A DNA stretch of 64,000 bases, from the NCBI GenBank assembly GCA_905221605.1, contig CAJNDS010001113.1, positions 537,501 through 601,500 of the forward strand, in the 5' to 3' direction. Under the pieces are notes generated by a model. The model ran no database searches. It saw only the letters and a list, made by a program, of their open reading frames with translations, and was not told the DNA's origin. Of the stretch, positions 31,901-36,548 are shown piece after piece (the first letter of the stretch is position 1; the number at the start of each line of letters is the position of its first letter). Source of the stretch: Symbiodinium natans. Its lineage: Eukaryota > Sar > Dinophyceae > Suessiales > Symbiodiniaceae. The position numbers and the translations under genes were made by a program.

Positions 31901-34171
31901 ATGTCCCCTATCCCCGCGTGGGAACGCAGGGACCATCAGGGCGTGCGCGAAAACGCGGAGATTGAGTTCGTTGTGGACCTGCAACTAGCTGCTTTGGACG
32001 GGGTCAGGATTCTTCGTACGAAAGCAGATGCTGTGGAAACTCCTGATTGGTTGTCCAACAGGTATCTCATTTATGCGTACGAGCGCAAGTCGTTGACCCC
32101 AATCTGGCACAACCGCGTGTACGAACAGTTGAGAGTCAGAGTACACAAGGCCAGGAAAGATTTCCTCGCCGGGCGGGAGCCAGGGCCAATTTACGAGGAG
32201 CATGTACTCCGGAGGTGGCAGAGCAAGAGCCCCATGCCGGGATGCTACATTGACTTCCTCTGCTCGGAGGCGGAAGACCTCTCGTTCGATGAGTACAAGC
32301 ACATCTGCAACAACATGCATTCCCCCTTTCAGATCGCGGAGGATGAAAATATCACCGTCAACGGGGAGGCCATCAACGCAGACGACGTTACCTTTCACAC
32401 AGAGGCAAAGCCCCAATATGTGGGTAACGCTCGATGGGGCTCCCGCCTGAAGACGTGGTACTCCGCGCTGGGGCGCAGGACGGATGTGAGATACCGATCG
32501 AAGCTTGAGCATTACGTAATTCAAGAGTTCGTGGATTTTCCCACTCTCAGATGCGGCTCATGCAATCGGGACTTCGTCGACGGGATGATCAATTGCCCAT
32601 GGTGTTCGGTCCGTATTTCTGCCGAGAGCGATATGGCACACGTCACAGAAACCAAAAGGGCGCGCGATGAAGCCAGCCGAAGGGGAACGGGGATTGATCT
32701 CCTCGCTATCGCCCCCCGGAAGGGGTTGGCCATGAATCGACATCGCGTCCGTCAGGGTCGTGACGATGATGACATCAGTCTCCCGGCGGCAGTCAGAGGA
32801 AAGTGTTTGGCCATGAAGAAGAGTCTCGCAAAGCGGGGTGGAGGTGATCACTTGCTGGAGCTTCTCGACGAGCCCCTCGATGCGTACAACTACGTGTCAA
32901 AAGGCATTGACATCGGAAGTCTCGCCCAGCTTGAGTTGTTTACGCGCCTTCACAATCCCGCACCCGGAGGGGATGCGCGTGGTCGCAAAGAGTTTGCAGG
33001 GAGCCACAATGCTGACGCTCGCCTTAGCATCGCCTGGATGCCTGGTGACACCGAGATCGTCTTGAACCGAGCGTTTTTCATCGCGTTCTCTTCCAGGCTT
33101 TACATCCTTGACGAGGCGGCCATGCTCATCTATGCCACACAGCAGACGTACTTCGGCCAAAGGTTTCCTTTTTCGATCCTAGGTTTTGATGGCGAGATCT
33201 ACACTCCGGAGCCAGCCTCGGTCACAGAGCTTGCAGCACAGTTGGCAGAATTCTTCAAAGTCCAACTTGGCTTCGCCGGGACCTACGATGATCCGGCACC
33301 CACTGAGGTAACCATGTCAGGGAATCTTCGCATCCCGGAAGGGTTTGCCTCTATGGGCCAGACGCAACTCAATGAAGTCCTGCGCGATACCCGCTTCTAC
33401 GACAGACGTCTTGCCAGGACTGCCTATGATCCGGAATGGGTCAGAGCCTCGAGGGCGAGGAGTGCAGGCTACATGCGCGCACCTCCTCCTCCCGGAAGGG
33501 ATGGTCCAAGGGCATCTTCATCAAGACGTTATGGAAGGGCTTCGGCGTCCCCTGCAAGACAGCACTCGGAGGGAGCCAATGACCCCACTCGTGACAGGAC
33601 CCGATCATCATCGGCATATGGTGCCAATCGTGGAAGATCACCGAGGAGGACTGGTTCCTATGTAGAGCCAACCAGCAAGGCAACGCCGCCAAGACTGCGC
33701 TCCGCCACACCAAGACCTCCAGCTGCGAGACGTCAGTCGAGCCAGCAAGATCAGCCCGCTGCCTCACGCAGACGCGTTGAGCCAACCAACCCTACCGAGA
33801 CGGAGGGAGAATGGCTTCGAGCGCGCCGTGAACGGGTCAATCAAATGATTGAGACCAGGCTGGATGAGCTTACGCAGCTGCTCGAGAGACCGCTTGGCAT
33901 CACCTTTCCCTACGACGTCGATGGTGAGGAGATCAACGGGCGGGAGCCACGTCATCCCAGATTCAACCGCCTTGAAGCTTATTACTGGGCAATGCTTTAT
34001 GCACGCGACCAGCACTATATCCAGGAAGAGGAGGTCGTGAACTGCATTCCATCCTTCGGGCAGCTCAATCGGGTGGTCGTATATGATTACGAGAACGTGA
34101 TCTGGTACCTCAACGGCTGGGAGCACAAAGTCACCGACCCTTTCACAGGTGAAACCACTCGCCGTTACTGA
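19928..34171 (+). CDS. Copia Gag-Pol polyprotein with oxygenase, SGNH and KptA-like domains, 4,747 aa
   Basis: This single ORF encodes Gag, protease, integrase, RT and RNase H plus extra domains. Order by residue: coiled coil 185-339; acidic then Lys-rich stretch about 372-423; Gag-like 464-683; CCCH fingers 698-717 and 751-769; hydrophobic segment 813-833; aspartic protease with Asp969-Thr-Gly; 2OG oxygenase-like 1141-1289; integrase 1458-1651; RT 2039-2283 with YVDD at 2235-2238; RNase H 2557-2874; methyltransferase-like 2912-3129; SGNH-like 3340-3553; KptA-like 3812-4052; zinc ribbon 4209-4226; Arg/Ser/Pro-rich 4514-4622. The start is the first ATG, one base after the PBS candidate's last matched base, so there is essentially no 5' leader. 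It has no frameshift or internal stop. Gag and Pol are in one frame, as in copia, so Gag excess must come from splicing, processing or translation control. Ordinary copia polyproteins are about 1,300-1,500 aa. Confidence 0.96.
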   Translation: MSDSAPLNPAGIPIPEDGASSLSMSFDGNAPGDEAPPRDSEPPLTTNALRIHDMRLFQRGAVSEAAAPTGAPSSLSTTTPWQVVSPHERQASAPNVAKRGSLQTFNPTAPSFSMPNSATMNSLMIGEQRLMQNQANVSQTFIQNDRSPLIEQIAEHRHNQILGQITNSFQEQMLSMGSHVMSGVSKLRVELAQAETRLGEEEQQARARFSTGQTQLESQALEINMARGEAHALAEKLRSAESHADLSYARLQEQLHLAEAKAMSNADLMNSELDSVRVSAAQATNAVQASSEVEINRLSAEVRDFRVVVSQESEKRKAAERENAELKLQLSKAIAALEAHANASSSVPTVPPGLVPTIPINTPPQDGMGPRFRRPPDGGGPDDGDDGGSDDDDSSSHHKKKKSKKKDKKKKKKRDSSSSSSSDSGLSPKQLKALLKSLARSSKKSGDDKDTEDEGSKNKSKEAEKIVFPKFPTPEQYRNWRIRVREAVVAASNKPDKAFEWLANVWDKDAKESDLINTDGFTTLDAKILSAITNVLEGDFARQMDTLKEREAHAGRLVRGRQILFLLHKYFATNALHNSVYDMEDLLSVTMTNENLVTFIRNWDTVLSGIQKTPEDTVLEPLFHRQIKKCRALQHDINVYERAAEGTAERSFKFLYDAATAHINRKRLERNRERIARQSGAPQVPAMPAPQKVPKGFCIAFVKNGSCKNGEKCKYKHQVPSGRPRTPTPGRGRGPRSPSRTGSPSRGPRECKFFKQGRCDRGDKCTFLHTGKPGAAAPSGGSAKGSAHSNSKGSNGSRKSGGSGRKKGGGHSIPTAVCLLGAMMAGTAHHADAYTLRKDESCWPSHYSEFTHLALAAVSFDDSPDYINFPLRDGELKYSVEYPKRTFTSSWSTEDVPSGNAQSTKDALMAARMLRASVRSSLDGVPAKCNFCCDTEFGCDHCIPKGLRVTCPAKPDAALCSHPMEWIGDTGSAQDLISERELADLVPFESDCPINISTANGPGYANRQCEVGVPSINSVAKPYVLPNTPSVLSVGQRCMEQGYDFIWKGFQRPYFKVPGSGKVYLDVRDNVPYLKSWKEGTTCPARRIAASSGGSRTDPEIVAKELLQNQDFSHRSCLKLLKESTFKQPKSRRSAIRVKDDRDSKYLVFGAFSHGGMQGITKRSKSYPKVIQYLLGYLRKHGVDGPVTSLAVNCNSDVKMHKDVNNHRDHDNFTISLGDFTGGQLWVHDNCLEKNQRDTEVMTSPSGDSMVGKLWDSRENVVTFNPKSYHCVTPWKGERWSITAYVNRAIHKLSPDEITKLKEYGFLVPRRSVEVPAAPVEIDEEMTLHDLAMMDLPKSSPDRARKPETKSKGKPTSSPKEKSASSKAKPSPPEPDWSRVEEQLREAVAPLPPPAHPPESVLYKIDEGGSLVPAEPSDSPPHPEGVSVAPGDGAGRVPEGDGKRSRAFEKLKAEAKSTHHLMSHQPKNPFCDVCQRAKMYKQPSYQTDGTHSIEAKAFGDHLTADHIIVYRDKGVAIEESRLALVMKDVFTGFTYAYPSALRSEDECIAALQHFVSSSDEVGVFYSDQAQELISSAKFLGWRHELSKAYIHQSNAIAERAVRATTEGTRSNLLQAGLSHVYWPQALEHSCAAFNVSNLNGPKYTPWYKRFGYAFPGKIIPFGCRVDYWVGPKNKRRKRDRFEPTSEPGIFLGYYFQPGMKWRNEILALPLKELNRQDFHECLKPVKAYQFHVPNGEFVFPMRERYEKVQQGLATDALEGPVSQSLTNQDAEPALEQDSVDADRKDEPSLVIDPKSGKMIPIPEGGGYYDSGGTLGRRYGGTRGSRKPDSIPSDLWVRLSKKQKDKAIEDEVRENALRELESGGGGSSSSSGKPAAVANASKDEWVIRGDKLIRFHYIPRKELFSPDLTDCPVPIASLGRDRVTKIMPLGGTEIIPDADEWRNVRRRNKKLSYKWIGRTEFSVIARPDSSGQATVGSQDFPCMPTVPTAEDPHRTKVARAFPETFQEITEAIAMVARPVGKKELMTDSDAQASLDMEWDKLIKKKAWDMSTVREWDDVSKEAAKKGKKAHVGKIFEICVEKGSELPKENPLRKFKGRTVFQGNNVRDENNDTALFSELGSSPATMEAGKVLDAYGHAPNHGVEQADGKQAYTQTTLKGADTWVRLPRERWPKEWIGKYKDPVVRLRLALYGHPDSGGFWEQHCEKRLKEVGFELVYPAAWPSVFFHPTLRLLLAVYVDDFKMAGPKENLAKGWELIGSRIDMDTPTPIGRYLGCEHISRTEKQNASDHPFAHVFDKHLPDPAAKPASVVVKEDFTEYFPEEGVIVRHHVQPRKVPFKPRAAEALALDLGSHRLTVAAPLGKEDSPTETWDSGGPGRKSSDFWTGVTYLTTSNHTEHSALAAVKRVRDKNSAKKEARKHAFYDVNQLSDHKGAMYAPTKQVVYDMSSFLQQAVDRYKELTGPEWHHLKKVTTPFYDDKIARPTDAEAEPKGKLAPIASRVLMKLLFAARMARFDLLRAVQGLASRITKWSTDCDKALHRLMCYVASTLDHRMSCFIGDDLKDCKLWLFADSDHAGEHDNKSTSGGFLALVGPNTYFPLSAFSKKQTSTALSSTEAEVVCANVSLRALGLPSSALWSVLLNAGGDAALKALKSDVPKGDFNSKTHPFPEMSKITKTGKYLLSDGRQVEVFNKMQSLPNPVELSSHPIRDLWLLRKGKWEIHQKAVAWEELDEDERTLPPTDFEAGVLVYRRSTAEYRRHAEAEAILHRETAGIRSSGGVDVDEIGISRTSKDMGLIMSVPHSIQPVVLEDNQATIRILESGKSPAFRHADKTQRINLGWIAEQFRRKHYDLAYINTLLQAADILTKPFTSTEKWSNALRLLGISQRKLERTKAHPAGAATAEQGEPSRPEGKAQRVIIEVCCNQDSIIGELAHSEFPECKVVRITESMDLNSPDTRKEVLKIAKSYHRAGAQVLTWVSLPCTGGSAWTRINLKIPKNRDTVLEARKDFRKLWASFVDLSQGLDQVGVQYCVEWPRDCEYWGWSKIRKWLDLHPFVYAKFDGCRFGLKDRRHNPVKKPWCVATTLETLHKKIHAKVCTGDHSHAKCLKESENYPKSLARAIHSAFKEHCKATAAVAQALHHSYAPVCPAIPLSEGMALALSQEERKARIEDFKLALQDPDRRADAMAGLLLPPSYRDLADAVVEPDADAADDELFLGIVPVYRWRALRAEHPTSHWTILYEQYYRDHGVRVFAEGDADTSALQDSTLGGWIDVLYRYAQDLANIAWGPRSAGVLDATRHDDICRKVELLSRGASKYTCFHVTSELMGKLFSPALQRIPLPSEERLRILVVGDSSLALCQFKGRSPTHRTNVGIYVEEALRHDRRFTSIHYEMVWGAQLDELHAKADSFLGRNPHPDGVATHVIISWSGNDVWGSHGYHGYTWHLNTKYTNRSKEELEALNEWPTKQQLRVEKAVRNLRLLLARHDVCGITVLTGDHHSEVFPTGPEYGLCMEQHADAMLALGINIVDPIEMYGHTSKPDDFHADASDRNKQVMVPWHCSLLRGVFVNHQLMKVRDQLVANQRDVVFHNHFLMGKAEPFLTVPPASAQLIHKPIEDPNPPQAREAEEEIVLSGPLLGEMEEPSMMQVPEVPNAQEEISDLDFARLDTRPGAGCVVEGAESALLNVITEDIIKATFEAVKDATEEELKQAAVEAQVVNLDDFVEAEELPAEAKGRETYVAQPGRIEGAASSADVRPPAGPTAAMEESEDEVVIMDAPLTSEATIQKPFTPAAKPKPPALPRWMTADQLPPLPDDYRWLTPGARVALSKKISFLTRGFAEIRAPHLHVKAAEDHSLRWDEFFEKLSQMWRGLRVENVVDALLHNDKLRFEIKVNFGLNKLVVFHAIRAIQGHNATLLSDETDLNDTHAAVYHLAESWFPTLKDRPPVGTEGIKSEMWTEMPPLGYHSTKWSSFGSIVENGLIPGGCGATAEGARNFLMMSPIPAWERRDHQGVRENAEIEFVVDLQLAALDGVRILRTKADAVETPDWLSNRYLIYAYERKSLTPIWHNRVYEQLRVRVHKARKDFLAGREPGPIYEEHVLRRWQSKSPMPGCYIDFLCSEAEDLSFDEYKHICNNMHSPFQIAEDENITVNGEAINADDVTFHTEAKPQYVGNARWGSRLKTWYSALGRRTDVRYRSKLEHYVIQEFVDFPTLRCGSCNRDFVDGMINCPWCSVRISAESDMAHVTETKRARDEASRRGTGIDLLAIAPRKGLAMNRHRVRQGRDDDDISLPAAVRGKCLAMKKSLAKRGGGDHLLELLDEPLDAYNYVSKGIDIGSLAQLELFTRLHNPAPGGDARGRKEFAGSHNADARLSIAWMPGDTEIVLNRAFFIAFSSRLYILDEAAMLIYATQQTYFGQRFPFSILGFDGEIYTPEPASVTELAAQLAEFFKVQLGFAGTYDDPAPTEVTMSGNLRIPEGFASMGQTQLNEVLRDTRFYDRRLARTAYDPEWVRASRARSAGYMRAPPPPGRDGPRASSSRRYGRASASPARQHSEGANDPTRDRTRSSSAYGANRGRSPRRTGSYVEPTSKATPPRLRSATPRPPAARRQSSQQDQPAASRRRVEPTNPTETEGEWLRARRERVNQMIETRLDELTQLLERPLGITFPYDVDGEEINGREPRHPRFNRLEAYYWAMLYARDQHYIQEEEVVNCIPSFGQLNRVVVYDYENVIWYLNGWEHKVTDPFTGETTRRY
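20480..20944 (+). other. Polyprotein: N-terminal coiled coil
   Basis: Residues 185-339 are rich in Ala, Glu, Lys, Leu and Gln with heptad-like spacing (for example ELAQAETRLGEEEQQ). This is followed by DDDD and poly-Lys/poly-Ser stretches near 21060-21190. It is likely a Gag multimerisation region; the basic tract could act in nuclear import or RNA binding. Confidence 0.7.
21317..21976 (+). other. Polyprotein: Gag-like (UBN2/copia-type) region
   Basis: Residues 464-683 contain FPTPEQYRNWRIRV, then helices and a basic C-terminus, and lie directly before the CCCH fingers. This matches the usual place of the retrotransposon capsid domain. It is called by position and general pattern, not by a conserved motif. 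Confidence 0.6.
22019..22234 (+). other. Polyprotein: two CCCH zinc fingers
   Basis: C698-x8-C707-x5-C713-x3-H717 and C751-x7-C759-x5-C765-x3-H769 are clear CCCH fingers of the RNA-binding type. Ordinary copia Gag carries one CCHC knuckle instead. They are separated by a Pro/Arg/Gly-rich linker and probably bind the element's RNA. Confidence 0.85.
22796..23110 (+). other. Polyprotein: aspartic protease
   Basis: WIGDTGSAQDLIS contains the catalytic D969-T-G of retropepsins. A Cys-rich stretch precedes it (residues about 919-957) and a hydrophobic segment at 813-833 lies before that, which could be a membrane anchor or signal-like sequence. It is expected to cleave the polyprotein. Confidence 0.8.
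23348..23794 (+). other. Polyprotein: 2-oxoglutarate/Fe(II) oxygenase-like domain
   Basis: The segment shows H1201-x-D1203 followed by FTGGQLWV, then H1270 and R1279 in SYHCVTPWKGERWSITAY. This is the HxD...H iron-binding triad with the downstream Arg that holds 2-oxoglutarate, plus the GGxLxV strand typical of the double-stranded beta-helix fold. All ligand residues are present, so it could be active. The substrate cannot be read from sequence. It sits between protease and integrase, not a normal copia position. Confidence 0.8.
24299..24880 (+). other. Polyprotein: integrase (HHCC finger plus DDE core)
   Basis: His1459/1460 and His1464 followed by C1471-x2-C1474 form an HHCC-type finger. 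The core carries D1505 (TADHI), D1567 (FYSDQAQ) and E1598 (NAIAERAVR), with 30 residues between the second Asp and the Glu, slightly under the usual 35. It inserts the cDNA. Confidence 0.9.
26042..26776 (+). other. Polyprotein: reverse transcriptase (RVT_2)
   Basis: D2145 in VEQADGKQAYTQ and the YVDD at residues 2235-2238 are the metal-binding Asp residues. ELGSSPATM and YGHPDSGGFWEQ match the copia RT blocks around them. All catalytic residues are intact. Confidence 0.95.
27596..28549 (+). other. Polyprotein: RNase H with a long internal insertion
   Basis: D2568 (ADSDHAG), E2612 (SSTEAE), D2807 (EDNQATIRI) and D2859 (QAADILTKPF) are the four RNase H acidic residues. The gap between the Glu and third Asp is 194 residues, against roughly 45-55 in ordinary copia RNase H, so an insertion of about 145 residues lies there with a WEELDEDERTLPP stretch. 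Confidence 0.88.
28661..29314 (+). other. Polyprotein: Rossmann methyltransferase-like segment
   Basis: Residues 2912-3129 hold IIEVCCNQDSIIGEL (motif-I-like E2916), then VSLPCTGGSAW with Pro2977-Cys2978 where C5-cytosine methyltransferases have their PC loop, then VEWPRDC (E3029). DNA methyltransferase domains are known to have been captured by Symbiodinium retrotransposons. Here motif I lacks the usual GxG and the order is only suggestive, so a diverged or inactive methyltransferase is a tentative reading. Confidence 0.35.
29945..30586 (+). other. Polyprotein: SGNH/GDSL hydrolase-like domain
   Basis: RILVVGDSSLALC carries the block-I Ser3349 in a GDS motif. IISWSGNDVWG carries block-III Gly3424-Asn3425-Asp3426. 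KPDDFHADASDR carries the block-V Asp3535-x-x-His3538. The spacing (75 and about 110 residues) and the order fit an SGNH esterase/lipase fold with an intact catalytic triad. The substrate is unknown; ester or acetyl groups are the family's usual targets. Confidence 0.75.
31361..32083 (+). other. Polyprotein: KptA/Tpt1-like RNA 2'-phosphotransferase domain
   Basis: LSKKISFLTRGF matches the Tpt1 N-terminal LSKxLSxxLRHG. DKLRFEI is followed by IRAIQGHN (family IRAxQGHS). YHSTKWSSFGSIVENGL matches the YHGTxxxxxxSIxxxGL block, and VVDLQLAALDGVRI matches the following strand-helix. Tpt1/KptA uses NAD+ to remove an internal RNA 2'-phosphate, as after tRNA ligation. Of its Arg-His-Arg-Arg tetrad, Arg3829, Arg3900 and probably Arg3987 are kept, but the His after the first Arg is Gly3830. 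Activity may be altered or lost. The full block pattern makes the family call firm. Confidence 0.82.
32552..32605 (+). other. Polyprotein: zinc ribbon
   Basis: C4209-x2-C4212-x10-C4223-x2-C4226 forms a zinc-ribbon or rubredoxin-like knuckle directly after the KptA-like region. A role in nucleic-acid or protein binding is likely but not shown. Confidence 0.75.
33467..33793 (+). other. Polyprotein: Arg/Ser/Pro-rich low-complexity tail
   Basis: Residues 4514-4622 are dominated by Arg, Ser, Pro and Ala (for example RASSSRRYGRASASPARQ), like SR-protein tails. An ordered C-terminal region of about 125 residues follows and ends with GETTRRY. Confidence 0.75.
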
Positions 34172-34451
34172 GGAAAGACCTCCACTCGGAAGAGTTGGAT
34201 GCATTTGCTGCACCAACCGTGGATCATCTTCTCAAGCTTCGCACATGGACACCACTCTGACGAGTTGGTTGCTGAGCAGTAGAAGCCGGTAACTAACCTT
34301 TCTTTAGAGTGTAGATGTTTCTCAACTCCCTGACGGGTGGTAGCTACTCACTACTGGTCAGTGGAGTATAGTTTAGGCGAACATTCTTTTGTGTGTTCTT
34401 CCAGCTAACGGAAAAGAACGCCTCTACCGTTGCACTAAGTTGCGCGGGGGG
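34172..34451 (+). other. Retrotransposon 3' untranslated segment
   Basis: These 280 bp lie between the TGA stop and the 3' LTR and hold no long ORF. A CTGACGA at 34258 recalls a hammerhead core, but the matching GAAA and stems are not there. Confidence 0.8.
34446..34451 (+). other. Short polypurine tract candidate
   Basis: Six G residues lie directly before the 3' LTR, the expected place for plus-strand priming. The tract is shorter than most polypurine tracts and is flanked upstream by alternating G and C. Confidence 0.4.
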
Positions 34452-34538
34452 TGTAGTTACTGGAAGACACAAGCTGTATTCACCCGTTCGCCGTGGCTCA
34501 AGAAAATGATTGTTCAGGGCTATCCGCTGGTAACAATA
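34452..34538 (+). repeat. 3' LTR (87 bp)
   Basis: It is an exact copy of 19803-19889. It is preceded directly by GGGGGG and followed by the right half of a P1 inverted-repeat element. Confidence 0.92.
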
Positions 34539-34598
34539 ATAATTCCTATTAAGGTATATGAACCATAAACCCTTTTAGGGTTCATTTCGTCCCCAAGG
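34539..34598. mobile_element. P1 inverted-repeat element, right half
   Basis: ATTCCTATTAAGGTATATGA through TTCATTTCGTCCCCAAGG equals the right half of the full P1 copy at 49077-49191. It abuts the 3' LTR of the retrotransposon. The left half is not on the other side of the element. Confidence 0.85.
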
Positions 34599-34724
34599 AA
34601 GTGATCAACCCTAAACCCTAAACCCTAAACCCTAAACCCTGAACCCTGAACCCTGAACTCTAAACCCTAAACCCTAAACCCTAAATCAGACCAGAAGTGA
34701 TAATGTGCTTTTTTTCGCTTGCAG

Positions 34725-34786
34725 GCCATGCCGATGCTGACCTTGGCAGGCATCTGGGGGCCATCGAGTGGTCAGCGTTTGTTCAG
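34725..34786 (+). CDS. Candidate exon downstream of the retrotransposon
   Basis: A T-rich tract and CTTGCAG precede it; one frame reads HADADLGRHLGAIEWSAFVQ. A second frame is also open, so the phase is uncertain. CCCTAAA before, TTTAGGG after. Confidence 0.35.
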
Positions 34787-35106
34787 GGAATTAGGGTTTG
34801 GGGTTTGGGGTTTAGGGTTTAGGAGGGTTTAGAGTTTAGGGTTTGGGTTTTGGGTTTTGGGTTTAGGGGGTTTAGGGTTTAGGGTTTTGGGTTTAGGTCC
34901 GTATAAACAGGCTTTTTCCCCCAGTGAGGGGTTGTTAGACTGACCCATCACCTGCATCCCACCCCAGAGTATTTTCAGAGAGTCCCCTGGAATGCCCAAC
35001 CCCGGAGTATCGCCAGAAAGTCCCAACCCCAGAGTATCCCCAGAGTATCGCCAGAGAGTTCCTTTTCCAGAGTATCCCCAGAGAGTCCTTGCAGTGCCCA
35101 AACCTG

Positions 35107-35250
35107 GCACGGTTTAGGGTTTAGGGTTTAGGGTTTAGGGTTTAGGGTTTAGGGTTTAGGGTTTAGGGTTGAGGGTTTAGGGTTTAGGGTTTATTTATTA
35201 GGGTTTAGGGTTTAGGGTTTAGGGTTTAGGGTTTAGGGTTTAGGGTTTAG
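35107..35250. repeat. TTTAGGG array
   Basis: About 20 heptamers in two blocks separated by TTTATTTATTAG, directly before a candidate exon at 35276. Confidence 0.97.
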
Positions 35251-35275
35251 AACTGAATAGTTCTTGTTTTGAGAG

Positions 35276-35368
35276 GTCGAAGTCGGGACCACTAGTGACG
35301 ACGAAGAGAAACATAGGGGCCCTCTGACGCGTTTTGGCCGAGGCCGAAGCGAATTACGCAACATTTAG
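35276..35368 (+). CDS. Candidate exon, acidic then basic
   Basis: GAGAG|G opens VEVGTTSDDEEKHRGPLTRF in phase 0 to a TAG. It may be terminal, or the donor may be unrecognised. Confidence 0.4.
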   Translation, partial: VEVGTTSDDEEKHRGPLTRFGRGRSELRNI

Positions 35369-36233
35369 GGGTTAGGGTTTAGGGTTTAGGGTTTAGGGTT
35401 TAGGAGCCTTGTGGAGCTCAAGAAGCTAAAAAAGAGCAGGGTTTAACCGTTTAAGCTTGCGGTTTGTTCATTTCCAAATGGTTCATGATCCCGTCCACAT
35501 GTGTAGCTGTTGAATTCGGACAACTGCATAGCAGCACCCCCTTCGCCCTCGGCCCACTCTGCAGGAATGCCGTCCCATCATCGGCACGTCTTCTTGACTG
35601 CAGAGGTTCTGGTCACAATGAGGCAAGGTTTGTGGATGCTTGTGGAGTGTGTGTTTGGAGTGCAGGGATGAGCTTTTGCTCATCAACAGAATTGACTCAT
35701 GTTGGCGGGCGCCACGCTGCCTCAGGGTGTGGGGACCGGTCGTTAGGGGCCAAAAGGGGAGCATCCTCTGCCAACCCAGTCTTCCACTGTGGCACCCTGC
35801 ATGACTCCCTTTCTGGTTTGTCTCGTCTTGTTTGGGGTCTTCAATGGTCTTCGGTGTAGTTTCAAGTATAAAGCCGAAGTCCATACCTTCCCAGGCAGGC
35901 CATGGATTCACCGGCCATTTCGACGGATGACCACCTCAAGCTACTCGTGCGCACGAAGTTTGATCTGCGAACGTGTTGGAGGTCCATTGATACTTTAAAC
36001 GCCCCGACCCTATATTAACGCAGACGCCCACTGTGGCAGGCTTTGAGAATGTGATGTTTGTAGTTGAAGGTACAAGCATTGAAGCTGTCCTGTGCGCGCA
36101 TCGGGCATGGAGAGAAGTGCAGGAAGCATTGAAGCTATTCAAAGGAAAACAACAAGGAAAACAACCAGTAAAATATGGTAAAATATGGTAAATCGAAGCA
36201 TCCTTGCAACTTCGAAGCAAGACGAGGTTCCAG

Positions 36234-36275
36234 GGCCTCGACGCCTCCGCTGGAGCTCAGCTCATGGAGGCCTGG
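36234..36275 (+). CDS. Candidate exon before a P3 intron
   Basis: TTCCAG|G opens GLDASAGAQLMEAW, 14 phase-0 codons, ending TGG|GTGTTA. The following 177-bp GT...AG interval contains the P3 element. Confidence 0.45.
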
Positions 36276-36300
36276 GTGTTACTAAAAAAAGAGGGAATAA

Positions 36301-36417
36301 ATTGGGGGGGCTTCCGAAATTCGGGGTACCTTATTCTTGGGGTCCTGATTCTGAGGGGAGTCCCACGATTTGGGGGGTTTATCTTAGGGATCCCCTATTT
36401 TCGTAAACCCCCAAATC
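36301..36417. mobile_element. P3 inverted-repeat element inside a candidate intron
   Basis: ATTGGGGGGGCTTCCGAAAT ... CTATTTTCGTAAACCCCCAAAT. It is the bulk of the GT...AG interval 36276-36452 between two phase-0 candidate exons. Confidence 0.85.
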
Positions 36418-36452
36418 TGATCCCGAGAGTTCGAGCCAGATTGACCGTCGAG

Positions 36453-36548
36453 GTGCTGGCTGCTGAGCTGGAGCACCGCTTGCCGTTAGACTGGCCCAAC
36501 CAGCACGGGACGGTGGCTGCGCTGGCACAACAGCCGCTTGCCGTTTGA
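36453..36548 (+). CDS. Candidate terminal exon after a P3 intron
   Basis: CGAG|G opens VLAAELEHRLPLDWPNQHGT in phase 0 with a stop after 31 codons. Without splicing, the ORF 36204-36548 also reads through the P3 element in the same frame. Confidence 0.45.
   Translation: MLAAELEHRLPLDWPNQHGTVAALAQQPLAV

Larger units (their letters stand above)
19803..34538 (+). mobile_element. Intact 14.7-kb Ty1/copia-type LTR retrotransposon
   Basis: The element is bounded by two identical 87-bp direct repeats starting TGTAGTTACTGG and ending GGTAACAATA. A primer-binding-site candidate abuts the 5' repeat, one ORF of 4,747 codons fills the interior, and a run of six G touches the 3' repeat. Domain order protease-integrase-RT-RNase H is the Ty1/copia (Pseudoviridae-like) order. 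Identical LTRs and an unbroken 14-kb ORF imply a young, possibly active copy. The LTRs are unusually short and the element unusually long for the superfamily, because about 1,900 residues follow RNase H. No target-site duplication is visible: the 5 bp before are TATGA and the 5 bp after are ATAAT. Confidence 0.95.

Noticed and set aside
21118-33785. Many ORFs of 60-305 codons on both strands inside the polyprotein
   Set aside because: They are shadows of the 4,747-codon frame, which alone carries recognisable domains.
34255-34300. Hammerhead ribozyme in the retrotransposon 3' region
   Set aside because: CTGACGA is present but no GAAA core or matching stems follow.
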